NCBI RefSeq assembly: GCF_900324465.2
Contig: NC_046629.1
Location: 9,913,578 to 9,977,577, forward strand
From: Anabas testudineus
Taxonomy: Eukaryota > Chordata > Actinopteri > Anabantiformes > Anabantidae
Length of the DNA: 64,000 nucleotides
Direction of reading: 5' to 3'
In this document: positions 13,141 to 25,508 of the stretch, piece after piece
Layout: every line of letters begins with the position of its first letter
Numbering within the stretch: the stretch's first letter is position 1
Notes under the pieces: generated by a model
Told to the model about the DNA's origin: nothing
The model's input: only the letters and a program-made list of their open reading frames with translations
The model's database searches: none
Program-made: the position numbers and the translations under genes

Positions 13141-16100
13141 GTGTTTTTGTTTATGCACAGTGTCACAACTCTTTACACAAGACAAAATTATAAAAAATGA
13201 AACAGCGGTAATGCTCACATAATACCGTATAACCCTCCAACTGGACAAATTCTACTTAATGTATGCTATTGTCATACTGCAGTGTTGTTAATTAAATGGT
13301 TTCAGTATTTCTTTCACTGCTGCTTTTCATTCTCTGTATTTTTCACCATTGTTTGAGGCGACTCTGATCGAACCGTGACATTTAAAACACTGCCCTTACA
13401 GCATGAAGCACACATGTCACAGCCACCGTAACATTACAAGTCTCTGAGGAGCCGTAATGACCTATCAAGCCTGCAGGTCTCCACAGTTTCCTGCAGGGCT
13501 CAATGGAGCGGAAAATAGGAAAAACAAACCAACAGAGTTAGTGCCTCTAAAAACCTTATCCAGAGCCCCTCTGTCAGCTGTCCTCTCTTATTTTCACAGC
13601 ACTCCTCCAGACACTTTCTGCTCACCTGCTTTAACCTTCAGTAAACTCTCCTTCATCCTTCTTATCTGAACGCAGCGTACTGTCATCACATCGATGGGTT
13701 GTTTGTGTCATTTCACCCACTAATTAAAAAGGAAAGGGCAGCGTGGGCTCAGGAAAAGGCTGCCACTCCAAACAGACCAGCAGAGAAAGCACAGAAATGG
13801 AGACGGAGAATGGATGATGGGTTTGGTTGAGTTGTGTTATTGGATGTGACTCATAGAATAAAGGAAGAGAAAAGCACATTGGTACATTACGGGGAAAAGG
13901 AGCAATGACTTCAATAAATGTTAACTATTCTGACCTTGAAATCTTTGTTTTTCAACCCACAGGAAGTAAGAGCCAAATTTTAAACAAAGCTCTGCGTGAG
14001 GGGAAAGCAAAAAGGAGAGACTCATAAAACACAAAACAATAATTATGTGATTACTGTTGCATAACGTTGCCTGACTACATTCATAAACTTAATGACTTCT
14101 TTGAGGAAAACACTTTTAGTAGAATATGCCCTCATTAAAAATAAGGTAAAAATCACCAAATCTGTAAAGTCTAAAGCCAGACGAGTAGGACAAACAAGCA
14201 AAGTTGACTAAAAACACAATTCAGATTTAGTGCAGAGAATAACAAGACTAACATCAAGCAACAACCACTGTGGCTCAATTCTGGGTTGAAATCGGCACAG
14301 TATCTGGAACAACAGTCCACCGTCAGTTTAGCTGCTCTGTGACGATCACTGTGACAATGCTGAAATGCTGGTGTTTCGCAGGCTTGAGCTTTACCTTGTT
14401 CACATCTTTTAACATCTGTTTATCTAACTGGTTAGTTTCTGTGCTAATGATGTTGTCACACTGTTCATGACTTCGGGCGTAAATCACATGAAATGACAGC
14501 AGCAATTAGTATGCTAACATTGGCTAATTATGGCACAAAGTAGAACTCAGACTGATGGGATCATAATTAGTTTTGCAGGTGTTTCACACTAAAGCGCCGG
14601 ACAAGTCAAGAAGCATTTTCTGGTTTGGTTGGATAACCAATGAGGTAAAGTGAGAAAATGTCATTTTTGGCTTTTTTGGTAATGCACATCTTTACTTCCT
14701 GCTTGTTTTTGGAGTTTCCTTCTTCAAATAAAAACATGCTCCCTTGGATCAGGTAATAATCTCAGGTCATCTAATTGGCTACTGCAGAACTTCCCAAGTC
14801 TTAATGGGTAAGAACACACTGGTGAGCTTAAGAACTGAAAGATCAGATTTGACCAGACTATGAATATGATCCCGACCAGATTATGTTGGTTTGTCTAAAT
14901 ATTTCTGAGCCCTTAAAATTATGGTGTGTGAAAAAAAAAGCAATTTAATTCCCACATGGCTCATCCAATTATTTTTGACTAAACCCTTAAATTAATGCTG
15001 ACAGGCTGCACTTAAACCATTCCTTGATATTTTCATTTTAAATCAGCTGTGTCATAATCAGCCATCACATTGAGGATTCTGATATTCTTCTATTTGTGTG
15101 TTCCTGATTTGTGCAAAGGAACTTAATTATGTTTGTTTAGCATCTTACAAAATATTTAAGTTAATTTAATGCAGTGCTATTACATATTGTCAAATGAATG
15201 TATTCTGAATTAAATTAGAAACAATGAAGAAAAACACTAAACAAAGTTGGAAATTAGGGGCCCACATACATCTACAACATCCTACAGTATAGTAAAGATA
15301 GTTAATAACATATTTCTGGAGAAATGCATCTAAAGTGCAGAGAATCCAGCCTGTTTGCTGTGTCATGTTTCAATTAAGTGAGTGACAATCAAAGAAACTG
15401 TGTCTTAGATACAACGCTCTGTGCTACTGCACATTAATTCAGCACCAGTATCTTTATAATATTAACCTCTTTGCCTGAAGTCTGAAATAGATGATTCCAC
15501 CAAGTGAAAATCATACAGTAAACACAATAACTATATTCTGACATTAACACAAACCTCTGACACTCTACTGTAACTCTCCTTCTCGTCTCCTCTTCTGCTC
15601 CCATCGGCAGTTTCTCCAAAGCATCCACTAGAAATTCGCTTGCTTGTCTCTTAATGTGATTAATTACAGAAGGGACAAGAGCCTCTGTGTGACAGGTGAC
15701 AGAAACGACAAACACAATCAGTGACCTTTGCTCGCTCAATCTCCAGTATAATCAGTTCTTCCTACGTCTGCGTTGTGAAACGGGCAAATTTATTTTGCCA
15801 AAACTGAAACCAACAGTGAAAAAAATCCAGATTTCGAGCCACTACTCCACAGATCTGGCACTGTCTAGGCTTTAGATTGCAACTGTGAGATAGTTCAAGT
15901 GCAGGCAGTCTGTTTGTTGTTGGATAAACACACACACAGGATAAATAGACAGATTTTACAGAAGAAATTGCAAGATAGGGACCAGAGGTTACCAATACAT
16001 TAAACACAGATAGTAAAAAACAGGATGACGTGCATTATGCATCTTTTGAGATGTGCATATTTCAGATAAACCTCTCACTGCAGAACCCTTTAGTTTTACA

Positions 16101-19100
16101 GCCAAATGAGTTCGGTGTTTTCAGTGCTGTTACGACGATCACTTAAAGAACTAGACTTAAAAACAAGAGGTTTTTAGATTGAGGCTGGATCTTATTAACC
16201 CAGTTTCAATCGTGGCCTCTGATGCTGCTGCTGCTTCACAGAGAGAGAGAAAAGAGAGATGTTCGGGTTATAAACAGCTCCCCCTCTCTTCACCTACATG
16301 GCTGAATATTTCATAGCCCTCTGTTCCCGTTTAACTGCTGCTCGGCTGCCACATTTTACTGCACTTTGTCGTTTTGAAGCTCTGCCTGGCTAATAGAGAG
16401 AAGGGAATCCTCTGAAAGTGTGTGCATATGTTCAGAGCAGTGTTACTAGTACTCATGTAACAACTGAACAGCATGTGCGGTTCAAAGCTGAGTGATCATT
16501 TCTTTTTTCTGTGCCATTTCTGTTTTATTACACTGTGGCTGGAACATTTAGGATTCAGAGCACAGAGGAACTCGATGTTTGGAGGACAGATGGCTGTCTG
16601 GGCGGATCGAACCTCTAGGACAATCAATGAATTCAGATCGTTTAGCAAAGACAAAAATGCTGTTTTAGACATGTGGACCTTGAGTCCTCGTGGTTCAGAG
16701 CACTCCTTGTTTTCTGTTTTTACGAGAATTTCCCTGTAGTTCAAGTCAGAAAAGACGATGACGGTGGAATCGCTTTTATAGTTCTGTTTTCACTCTCACT
16801 AGCAACCAGACATTTTATCTCCCTTTCACTCCTTCTTTGTTCTTTTGTCAACTGTAACAGGCACATTTCAGTCAGTCGTGACATTCATTCAGAAACACCA
16901 CTTCTGAAGCTGAAACTCCAAAGTCTCTCAGCCCTCCGTGCCAGCTCACAGGATCCCACACACTCGAGGAAAATCCTGGCTGTGAGTCAAAACAACAGCA
17001 CCTGTAAAATAAGCAGCTTGCAGCAGCCCGATATGCAGAGCGCGGAACATTTTGACGGAAAGGGCATCCTGACCTGCGTTTCAGCAGCCAATTAGTGAAT
17101 CTCACGCAGGGGGAGAAAAAGTCCCCGCCAACTTGCGCTCTTCAATTAGCTGCCTCCTCACTTTAAATTAAGGCATAGTTTACTGTATGGAAGCTTAGCT
17201 GTAGCTAATAGTTTTATTAAAAGCTCAGTTAAAAGCCATTATTAAATAACATAAACTGATGCTGGTGCTTTGTGGCTGTATTTCTGTAATGCAGTAATTA
17301 AATGATGAATATATGTTATGTTACAAAGCAGCCTGCTAGAAAACCTTCAACGGCAGCTCCAGCTGTGATGGGTCCAGATTCAAATAAAAGACAACAGATT
17401 GTGTGACACAGGACATCTCTAAGTGACACACCAGATGGCTCTTACAATCAGGTACACAATACAACTCCCATTACCAGAGGAAATAAAGCAGCCAATTACA
17501 GGAGCTCAAATGACTGGACTCCTCTTGTGGTCTAGTTTATGTGGAAAAAGGACTGCTGGACACGGGGAAAACAAAATACAGAACCGCAGAACAAGTACAG
17601 GGAAGCAAAACAACCTCTTTACAGATGTGTCAGCGCTATGAACCAACACAGGGAATACATTTCAATATTTACAATATATATAAGAACTGTGAGATGGTTC
17701 AAAACACGGTGTTAAAGTTGAAATGATTGCTTACACCCATTGATGTCATTGCAGCCGTCATTAATCTGTTTAAATATATATACTGATTTGACACCTTCAT
17801 GGGCACAAATTGCTAACAGTGAATCTAATTACCTTCTGTGTTTGATGTTCACTGTGCTGTGTTGACTTTTCCACATAACACACCCTGGTAAAGATGCCGA
17901 TACTGGGAAATAATAAAATAATTATGTAATTTTAAATGAGATGGTTTGTTTCCAGTGGTTCTCTGCCTTTGCGTAATTTCTACGTTGAAGTATCCCAGCA
18001 GCCCATTGCAGCCCCGTGTCCCTCTCAGAGGTTCAGTTCAACATCAGCAGCACAGAGCGCCCACACAGGAACGTGTCCACACACATTAGAGGTTTAGGGA
18101 GGGCGACACAGAGGCATCACTCCCTGACCAGCAATCTATTACTGAACTGAGTCATTCCTCTCAGCGCTGCCTCCAAATCACATTTCTGCTTTTGAGATTT
18201 TTTTTCCTTTCTCCCCTCCCACATCTGCTGGTTTGGTGCATGGACAGGCTGCCACTTATTGCCTCGCTGTAGCTGTGATTGAACAGGGGACAAGATGTAT
18301 TTCTGAGGCCACATGGGGCTATAGGCTGCATACCAAGCGGTCACGCAGCATGCACCGGGGAGGAGAGGCATCAGCGAGTGGGAGGGAGGGAAACCCTGCA
18401 CAACACGGCACCACAGAGACCAGATGATGTTCACTGCAACAGCACAGGCTAATAGTAATGTTTTAAAGAGACACTATTCTGTATGTGCATCTGTTACGGA
18501 CATTTGTGAGAGTATAAGGGAGTGGGCAACGTATTTATGAGGGAGCACACTAGAGGAATACTGCCTTTTTATATCTCTTTACAGTATGCAACCCTAATGT
18601 ATTCTACTAGTTTGTTATAGCCTCTTTAACGTGTAGATGTGCTGCTTTTCCCTCACATGCCCATTTTACACACTGATTTTATGGATGCTATACACTTCTA
18701 GTACAATAACTTTTTATTTATAAATTCCAGCCATAACACCCGCCTAGGTAAAGAGTTTTCATTTCGCTGGGCGTACGTGAGCCTGACACTGAAGTGCCTT
18801 CCATAATAATGCACGACTGTGTGAATGTAAGCGCACACCTCATGCACGCTTCTATTCTGCTTTGCCAAATCTTGGAGACGCAGACCTCTAATGCTGTGTG
18901 ACTGCACTCCCCAGGGCTTCTTTCTGCTCCACTGGATGAGCTCTGCTGCCTGCGTGTAGGAAAATCAGGGATTCCCTGCATTCGCTGGCTTCTCTGCTCC
19001 TTTAGTCACCAATTTATTCCCCCTCTTGACTTCTGTGTGTGAGCTTAGTTATTATGAAGGAGACAATCTCCCTATGACAATGATAAAACAGCCTCGACCG

Positions 19101-19912
19101 ATACTGCAACTATTGCCATAGGAGCTAAATGAACCAATTTAGGGCAGCGTCACTGTGACAGATTATAGTACGGCAGTTTATCTTACACAGCAAAAGCTTC
19201 TTGTTCGTAGAAAAAAGCAGCAGTGTAAAATTGAGTCGTCATTTTTGCTTCTGCAACATTAGAATCAAATTCCCAAGAGAGTGGATACTACAAAATGACA
19301 TCCACTCCTGGTGTCTCTTAATGAAACAAATGCTAATAATGATGCTCATGGGTGTTGGTTTTAATTTACAGCTGTCTACAGTGTTAAACGCTGGCTTAAT
19401 GTTTTCCAACCAGACTGATGGCTGATAGATGACGGCTACGGCGAGGTAGCCACTTTGGCCGGCAGCCACCTCATTTGACAGGTCATTCAGAAAGTTAAAT
19501 TGGCTGTTTGTGTTTTAACAATTGGCTACATGCTTGCCAAAACTGAAAATGTGCAGACTTGATGTCAAAACTTAGTAAATAGGAATAAATCTGAGGGGGC
19601 AGCCATTTTCAAACAGACAGATGATTAGTTTTTTAGACATTGTATAGAATAAACTAATAATCTAAACATTATTAAAGACATTTTAGCCTCATCAATAATT
19701 TGTTATTTTCTGTGCTGCAGCCCAAACAAACTACTGCAACTCCCACAACTCTAATCTAATGTATGCATCCTGCATGCAGAGTCCCACACTCAGGACTTCC
19801 TGATAGGACATTTATCAGCTTCCCATTTCTTTTATCTCAAACAACGTCTGGATGTCACACCACACATCAGAAGTGTTGTGAGAGGGAACTTCAAAACACA
19901 GGCATATCTGAG

Positions 19913-19915
<3 letters not shown>

Positions 19916-19944
<29 letters not shown>
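19916..19944. repeat. (AC)n microsatellite
   Basis: Pure AC run of about 14 units. Confidence 0.95.
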
Positions 19945-20729
19945 CTCTGACTGGAATGAGGTCAGCGTGTTGTTCAATCAGAGGAACCAGTGCACCTTAC
20001 AGCTTGGCACACCTACTGAACGCTGAGGCTGGGAACACACCACCCTGCAGATATCTGGCAGCATCCTGAGACCATTACAGCGTGTCTGTTACCTTCAGAG
20101 CAAAACCGCTGATCCCTGGAAAGCCCTGGGATATCCTGGTGATTCCAGATGAAAGTACAACCGTGGAGAGGTCATTATTAATTATCAGCTATGACATTAT
20201 AATGTGGTTACTCTCCAGTCACTCCTTGTGGTTTTCAAATATGCTGAAAGGGGAAGTCACATCTAATCCAGCTGACTGATTTAAACCACTGCCCTCCATG
20301 TTATCATTACATGACAGGCTTTATTTATTTCTATTGTTGTGTTACTGTAATCAAAGCAACATATTCTGAACAGGTTTTTACATTCACCTAAGTTGGCTGC
20401 AGATTAAATGAAGCGTCGAAACCAGCAAATGAGAAAGAAACAAGAAAAGGAGCTTTTTGCTGCATTGCACCTGCTCAAACGCGCCTAACTTTATCGGGGC
20501 AGTGGGTGGTCTGGTCCCACTGATGTGTGCGTAATCCTCCCAAGTGGTAGAGGTGACAGTGGACAGGCTGGCCACCCTCCTCCCCCAAAACCTCCACAAA
20601 CAAGCGACAGACTCAAATAAAACCCCATTAAGTGCAAACCGGCGGCGGCGCCTGACCGTACGCGCCATATGCCAGAAAAACCACGTCGCCGTTTGGTGTC
20701 CCGGACTGTTGTCGGGGGACCTGTCCTAC

Positions 20730-20896
20730 CTGAAGGCTGCGGACGGCGGTGAGGAGCCGCCGGGAGCACGGGAGGCTGGAGAGGAGAGAGAGTCCGGTGA
20801 TCGGGAACCGTAGGCTGCGTGTGTACGTCGGTGCGTCTCGGCACCGTCTGAAGGCAGAGATCCACAGCCAGGGTGTTCCCGACAGGAGGGGGCGTG

Positions 20897-20900
<4 letters not shown>
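20730..20900 (-). promoter_or_regulatory. sytl5: Candidate non-coding first exon and promoter of sytl5
   Basis: This GC- and CpG-rich patch stands out from the AT-rich flanks. On the minus strand it ends in a good splice donor, CTTCAG|GTAGGA, at 20730. It lies upstream of the sytl5 start codon on the same strand with no other minus-strand gene between, so it is a reasonable 5' UTR exon. The upstream boundary is a guess. A CpG-rich but unspliced element is the alternative. Confidence 0.45.

Positions 20901-20901
<1 letters not shown>

Positions 20902-20955
<54 letters not shown>
20902..20955. repeat. (GT)n microsatellite
   Basis: GT run of about 27 units right upstream (minus-strand sense) of the GC-rich candidate first exon. 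Long alternating purine-pyrimidine runs can adopt Z-DNA, which is general knowledge and not shown here. Confidence 0.95.
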
Positions 20956-20956
<1 letters not shown>

Positions 20957-20959
20957 TAG

Positions 20960-22307
20960 GCAATCCTCACAAATAGGCTTATGTTCCAGACAATGCGACA
21001 GTTGTTTGACAAACTTAATGCCCAATTAAAGGTGAATTCCGTCCAAACTACAGCGCATCATAACCCACTGCGGCGCCGGGCTCTGGTCGGTTCAGGGAAA
21101 CTCCCTGTTGTCACCGGTGATCCATGATGTATCATGGATTTCCCTGCTGAGATCCCCTGGGAGTGTGTTGTAATGGCCGGAGTGGGAGCCAGCTCTGCTC
21201 CACGGTGACAGTTTATTTACTGGACTACTGGAGAACAGGTTGTGGTCTAACAGGGACGATGACCTGGTCATAAAGATAAATTTCTTTCTTTCTTCATTCC
21301 AGCCCCACCAGACATGAACATAATAGGTCTCCTCATTCAGCCTCTGTGTAATGACCTTGCTTGTGCTGTGATGCTGTCAGCTGTGTTTTCAAGCCCTTCT
21401 GTTTGTTTATGTTCTGCAGTTTGTATCAACAGAAATAATGCAGAACCTCTGTTGCAAACTCATGTTGTCCATCCATCAATCTACTATAACCCATAATGAC
21501 ACAGACAAAACATAATGAAAAATAAAAATATCCTATCTGCTTAAGTATACTTAAACGTATCTTGCACAAGGATGACATCCATCCACTGAATTGTAGCCTA
21601 TATAAAAACAAGATTACTGTTAATACTTCGAGTACATTTTTCTACGGATACTAGTATTTTCATTTTTTTGATCAGTCAGCTCATTTTTTCAGCTGTCAGT
21701 CTTTTCTTGGTCATGTTGCTGTTCTCTTCTGTTGTTTTCTGTTATTTATTTACTTCTTCTACTGGTCGTTTTGCAGATCTTAGTCATTTTTTTTGTCTCT
21801 TCTTGGACATTGATAATTTTCTTTGAGTCATGTATGTCCTTTTTAGTAGTTTGTTTCTCTTTTTAGTCATTTTATGTCTTTTCTTGGTCAGTGTGTGCGA
21901 CCACCTCTGTTATTTCTGTTCTGTCCTTTTGTGGCCATTTAATAATCATTTTGTGCCCCTGTGGTCATTTTGCATCACTTTAACTCATTTAGTTTTTTAT
22001 GGTTTTATGCTGTAGCCTCCTAGTTGTCATTTCATTAGCTTTACAACAGTTAATCATCAGTTTTACTTTATGCAGAGGCTCTGATGGCTGATTTTTGGTG
22101 TGTGATGTGAGTGAGTCGCCCTCTAATGCTCATCCTGACGGTGCAGTACCTGACTCCGGCCACAGAGAGGCGACATTTCCACTCAGTTCTCTGTCGAACA
22201 GTCTTTTCTCTGCTCGTTGACTTTGAGCAACAGGAACTAAACAGGAACAATAATTCGCAACAAGCCGAACATAGTTAATAAAGATAATACCTGCTGTGTC
22301 TGTGAGG
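20960..22307. other. Intergenic region between sytl5 and dynlt3
   Basis: No coding pattern seen. The main content is the pyrimidine-rich degenerate tandem repeat at 21640-22010. The last 200 bp before dynlt3 should hold its promoter; no clear TATA box was found. Confidence 0.6.
21640..22010 (+). repeat. Degenerate minisatellite of TTTGT/GTCATTTTG-type units
   Basis: Diverged units such as 'tagtcattttatgtctttt', 'tggtcattttgcatcac' and 'tggccatttaataatcattt' recur every 20-30 bp. This resembles a minisatellite common in fish genomes, built on 'gtcattttgtgtctctttg'. A reverse-oriented relative lies at 41790-41895. Confidence 0.6.
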
Positions 22308-23502
22308 ATGGAGGAATATAACTCTGGAGACGAGGTATAGTTTTATTATTGGTTTTAGTTACTACTTGTGTAAAAACGTCCATCACGACAGAAACTCTTC
22401 GGTGAGCTAACATTAGTTAACATAGCTATTATTAGCAGCTAGCATTAGCAGCTAGCTGAGGCTAACTGCGTTTCTATCAGGGTGTGGTCAGTCATCGGAT
22501 TTATTTATATTTATATTCACATTTATGTTATTATGAAGTTATTAACACGTTTATCTGTTGATTAGCTTGCTAAAGTTAAAGAGGCCAATGAACGGTGTGT
22601 TGATAGTCACACAATTACTACTCAAAGAAGTACTCAGTACCTTTATACAGTAAAAGTACCTGTGCAGCTTTGTAGAAATACTGCATTACAAATAAATGTC
22701 CTACTCCTACAAACTACTTAAGCAAATTTGCAGTTAAAATGGTTTGGTTGATAACTCCTTATGTTATTATTAGTAATTAGGAGATTAGTAATTTGAATAA
22801 TTTTACATTTTATTATTAAAATACTACTAATGCAAACCAACACAGATGTGTCTAACTCTCCATGTTTTCTCTTATTATTTTATTGATCATTCAGGTGGTC
22901 TTCAATGCTGATGAGGCCAGCAGCTCAGTCAAAGAGGTTGTTATTACTTTTCATGCGAGGAAATATATTTTATTTAAAAGCTACTGTTTAATGTAATTGT
23001 AATGGTTTTATGTGTGGTCTTGTCTTAGTGCATTGAAGGAGTCATTGGTGGAACAGACTATAACCAAAGTAAAGTGAACCAGTGGACGTCCAGTATAGTG
23101 GAGCATTCTCTGACTCATCTGGTCAAACAAGGACGATCGTTTAAATATATCGGTGATCCAGTTATCATCATATACAATACAACATGAGACACAGGACATA
23201 TTGTTGACATGTGTGAGGGGCCTGTATGCTCTTCGTTATCATAGTTAACACCAGTGTCTGTTTTTTTTTTTTGCAGTTAATTGTACCATCATGCAGAAGA
23301 GTGGTGCTGGTCTCCACACAGCCAACTCATGCTACTGGGATACTTCCACCGATGGTAAGAGGCAACTTCTAATTAAAACCTGTGATCAGTAAAAATGATT
23401 CAGCAACACTGAATCTGTTTTTCTCTTTCAGGCAGCTGCACTGTCAGGTGGGAGAACCGCACCATGTACTGTGTGGTCAGTGTGTTTGCTGTGGCACTGT
23501 AA
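22308..23502 (+). CDS. dynlt3: Dynein light chain Tctex-type 3
   Basis: Light chain of cytoplasmic dynein that links the motor to cargo. Exons: 22308-22334, 22895-22936, 23029-23152, 23277-23354 and 23432-23502, coding 113 residues (human 116). The translation aligns nearly end to end with human DYNLT3: N-terminal MEEY, then VKECIEG, the block [32 protein letters not shown] and C-terminal VSVFAVAL. The start codon begins a 9-codon first exon, as expected for this family. Exons 1 and 2 are very short (27 and 42 bp), and the exon 2 donor (AAAGAG|GTTGTT) is weak. All phases agree. The gene is divergent from sytl5 and convergent with xk, whose stop lies 2 kb downstream. Confidence 0.96.
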
Positions 23503-25508
23503 AAGCTGCACCACACTGTCTTTCCTAACTTCATCATGTCTGAAGCTGCGCTTTAAATGGCACTATGGCCAGTCAAGAAGCCGTGAAGAACCTCTGTTGA
23601 GACCCTCTGGTAGAAGTTAATGTACAAGTTGCTTATTTCTTTCCACAGGCAGGAAAAACATAACTTCAGAGTAAGAGTTTGTGAATCGACAGATTGCTTA
23701 TGTGTTGATGTCTGACTGAGAGAATGATACTCTGTAAGGACCAGAGTCATTGTTAAATAACAAGCCTGATGGAGTACTTTGTGAAAACTAAGAAATAGTA
23801 TACTTCTTGTTAAGTCTTAAGTGATCCATCAGATTGTTTTCATAAATTGTCCCAAAGCACTAAGACATTTCTAATTGTAGAACGTTATTAGTTATTTATT
23901 TCTTTCATTACATTCCCCAACACGACAGGGTGAACTGTTGTTGTAAAGGAAAATTGCCTATTTAAGAGTAGTAGTTTTGTTTTAGCAGATTCCTGTCTAC
24001 TTACGTAATGTGTTTCTCTTTGTCTACTTTAAAATTAGTATTTATACTGATCTTTAGCTGCCTAGAAATGAGTGTATACTTCCAGGTTGGAGCACTAATG
24101 GTTTTAAATTTAATATTACTATTAAACTGTATGTTTTATGAATGATTTTATCTGAACATGGACTGTAGCTTCATTAAATGTATTACATCCTGCAGTTTCT
24201 TTTTCTCAGAGTCTGTATCTATCTGTATAGAGTGGTATGTGTTAAGCAGATCTACCTTATATTACTTTAATTCGCAGTTTGGGTTTTCATCCACTGGAGG
24301 TCAGCAGACTACAGGATCATATGAGGTGACTACTACTGAGCAAGGCACAACAGAGGCAATTTTGACATAGAAATATAAATTTTTATTATCCCTTTATGTA
24401 TGAGAATGCTGTTTGTGCCGTAGACCTGTCACTTTTTTTTGGCTTCAAAGGTTGCGTCGTCTTATTTGTACAAACATTAGGAGCATTCATGTGATTCAAG
24501 GTTTTCATCTCCTCTACAGATGCATTGCAAAAATTAGTGCAAAAACAACACCGACATTCTCTCTCATACACAATTATACACTAAAGGTTGAACATAGGCA
24601 AAAAAACTTGTTACAGTTAGATATCATTTTGTGCACTTAATGTAAATTTCCTAATGAAACGCACAGACACAGAGCTGACAGACGCAACAAGCATGACTTA
24701 GAAAAATGCTAATACATCCAAACAAAAGCGTTTCACGTTACAACAGCTGTTGCTTCTCAGCAGCTGAACAGAAGTCACTTAAATCCTTTTTGTAAACGTG
24801 CAAAAAACATTACGCTCGGAGGTGTGTGTGCTTTACAGTTAACGCGTTTGGTGATCGAACAGGCTCTTTATCAGCGTGTGGAGATTCACATCTTGTTGTC
24901 ACAAATACATCACAGAAGCAGCACATATTAATGATAAAGCTCTTATCAAGGAGTAAAAAAGCTGATTGCTTGCAGCCATATAACTAGCAAGGAGTTCAGA
25001 AAATGACCCTGTACAAAACAACCCCCACCCCTCTGGTAAATAACACCTCATTAGGGGCTCCACACATGCACGCCCTCATGCCAAAGACAGATACCGAATA
25101 CAATCAATTTGAACGCACAGCTCTGTGCAGTTCATAATGCAGCATATAAATAGACACATTGCCCACAGTCTCTAAAACCCACAGAAGTAATGGTGCTGTC
25201 CATGGCAGGGGTTTGTATTTGTATTAAAGGCTGCAGGATGACAGGTGAGGACACTGGCTGATGAGACGGGTGAAGAACACCTCTTCTGTGATTCTGCACA
25301 ATGGTTCAAGTGTGGCCAGGCTAGATAAGACACACTTGCTTCATCTTGGAGTAACTCTGGTAGAAATAGTTGAGATGGATGAATGAGTTTAGGATCTGTT
25401 GTGTAAACTCACGGAGGAAATTATGTGGCACTTAAAAGGTTACAGAAGGTATGATAATTATTATAAGAGCTATTCCTCTGAATGGCACATTAAACAGTTG
25501 GTGATGCT
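23503..25508. other. Convergent 3' ends of dynlt3 and xk
   Basis: About 2 kb shared by the 3' UTRs of two tail-to-tail genes. An ATTAAA is present at about 24120 on the plus strand. No coding exon is seen; in particular no CYBB-like exon, although CYBB occupies this interval in human. Confidence 0.6.

Larger units (their letters stand above)
6147..20729. other. Non-coding region, probable long 5' intron of sytl5
   Basis: About 14.5 kb between the sytl5 start codon and the candidate first exon. I see no multi-exon coding pattern here. Scattered frames of 60-140 codons lack family motifs and paired splice sites. Contents recognised: a SINE tail near 6709, (CA)n at 7193-7222 and 10391-10440, a Tc1-like transposase remnant near 12885-13140, and (AC)n at 19916-19944. 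The rest is AT-rich unique-looking sequence. Confidence 0.6.

Noticed and set aside
15434-15739. A 101-codon minus-strand frame in the sytl5 5' region
   Set aside because: No family motif, no paired splice sites, no codon pattern like the real exons; its N-terminal half looks faintly protein-like but nothing supports a gene.
20384-21025. Several overlapping frames in the GC-rich patch, some with long Thr-His runs
   Set aside because: They are by-products of high GC content and the (GT)n tract; the patch is better read as a non-coding first exon or promoter.
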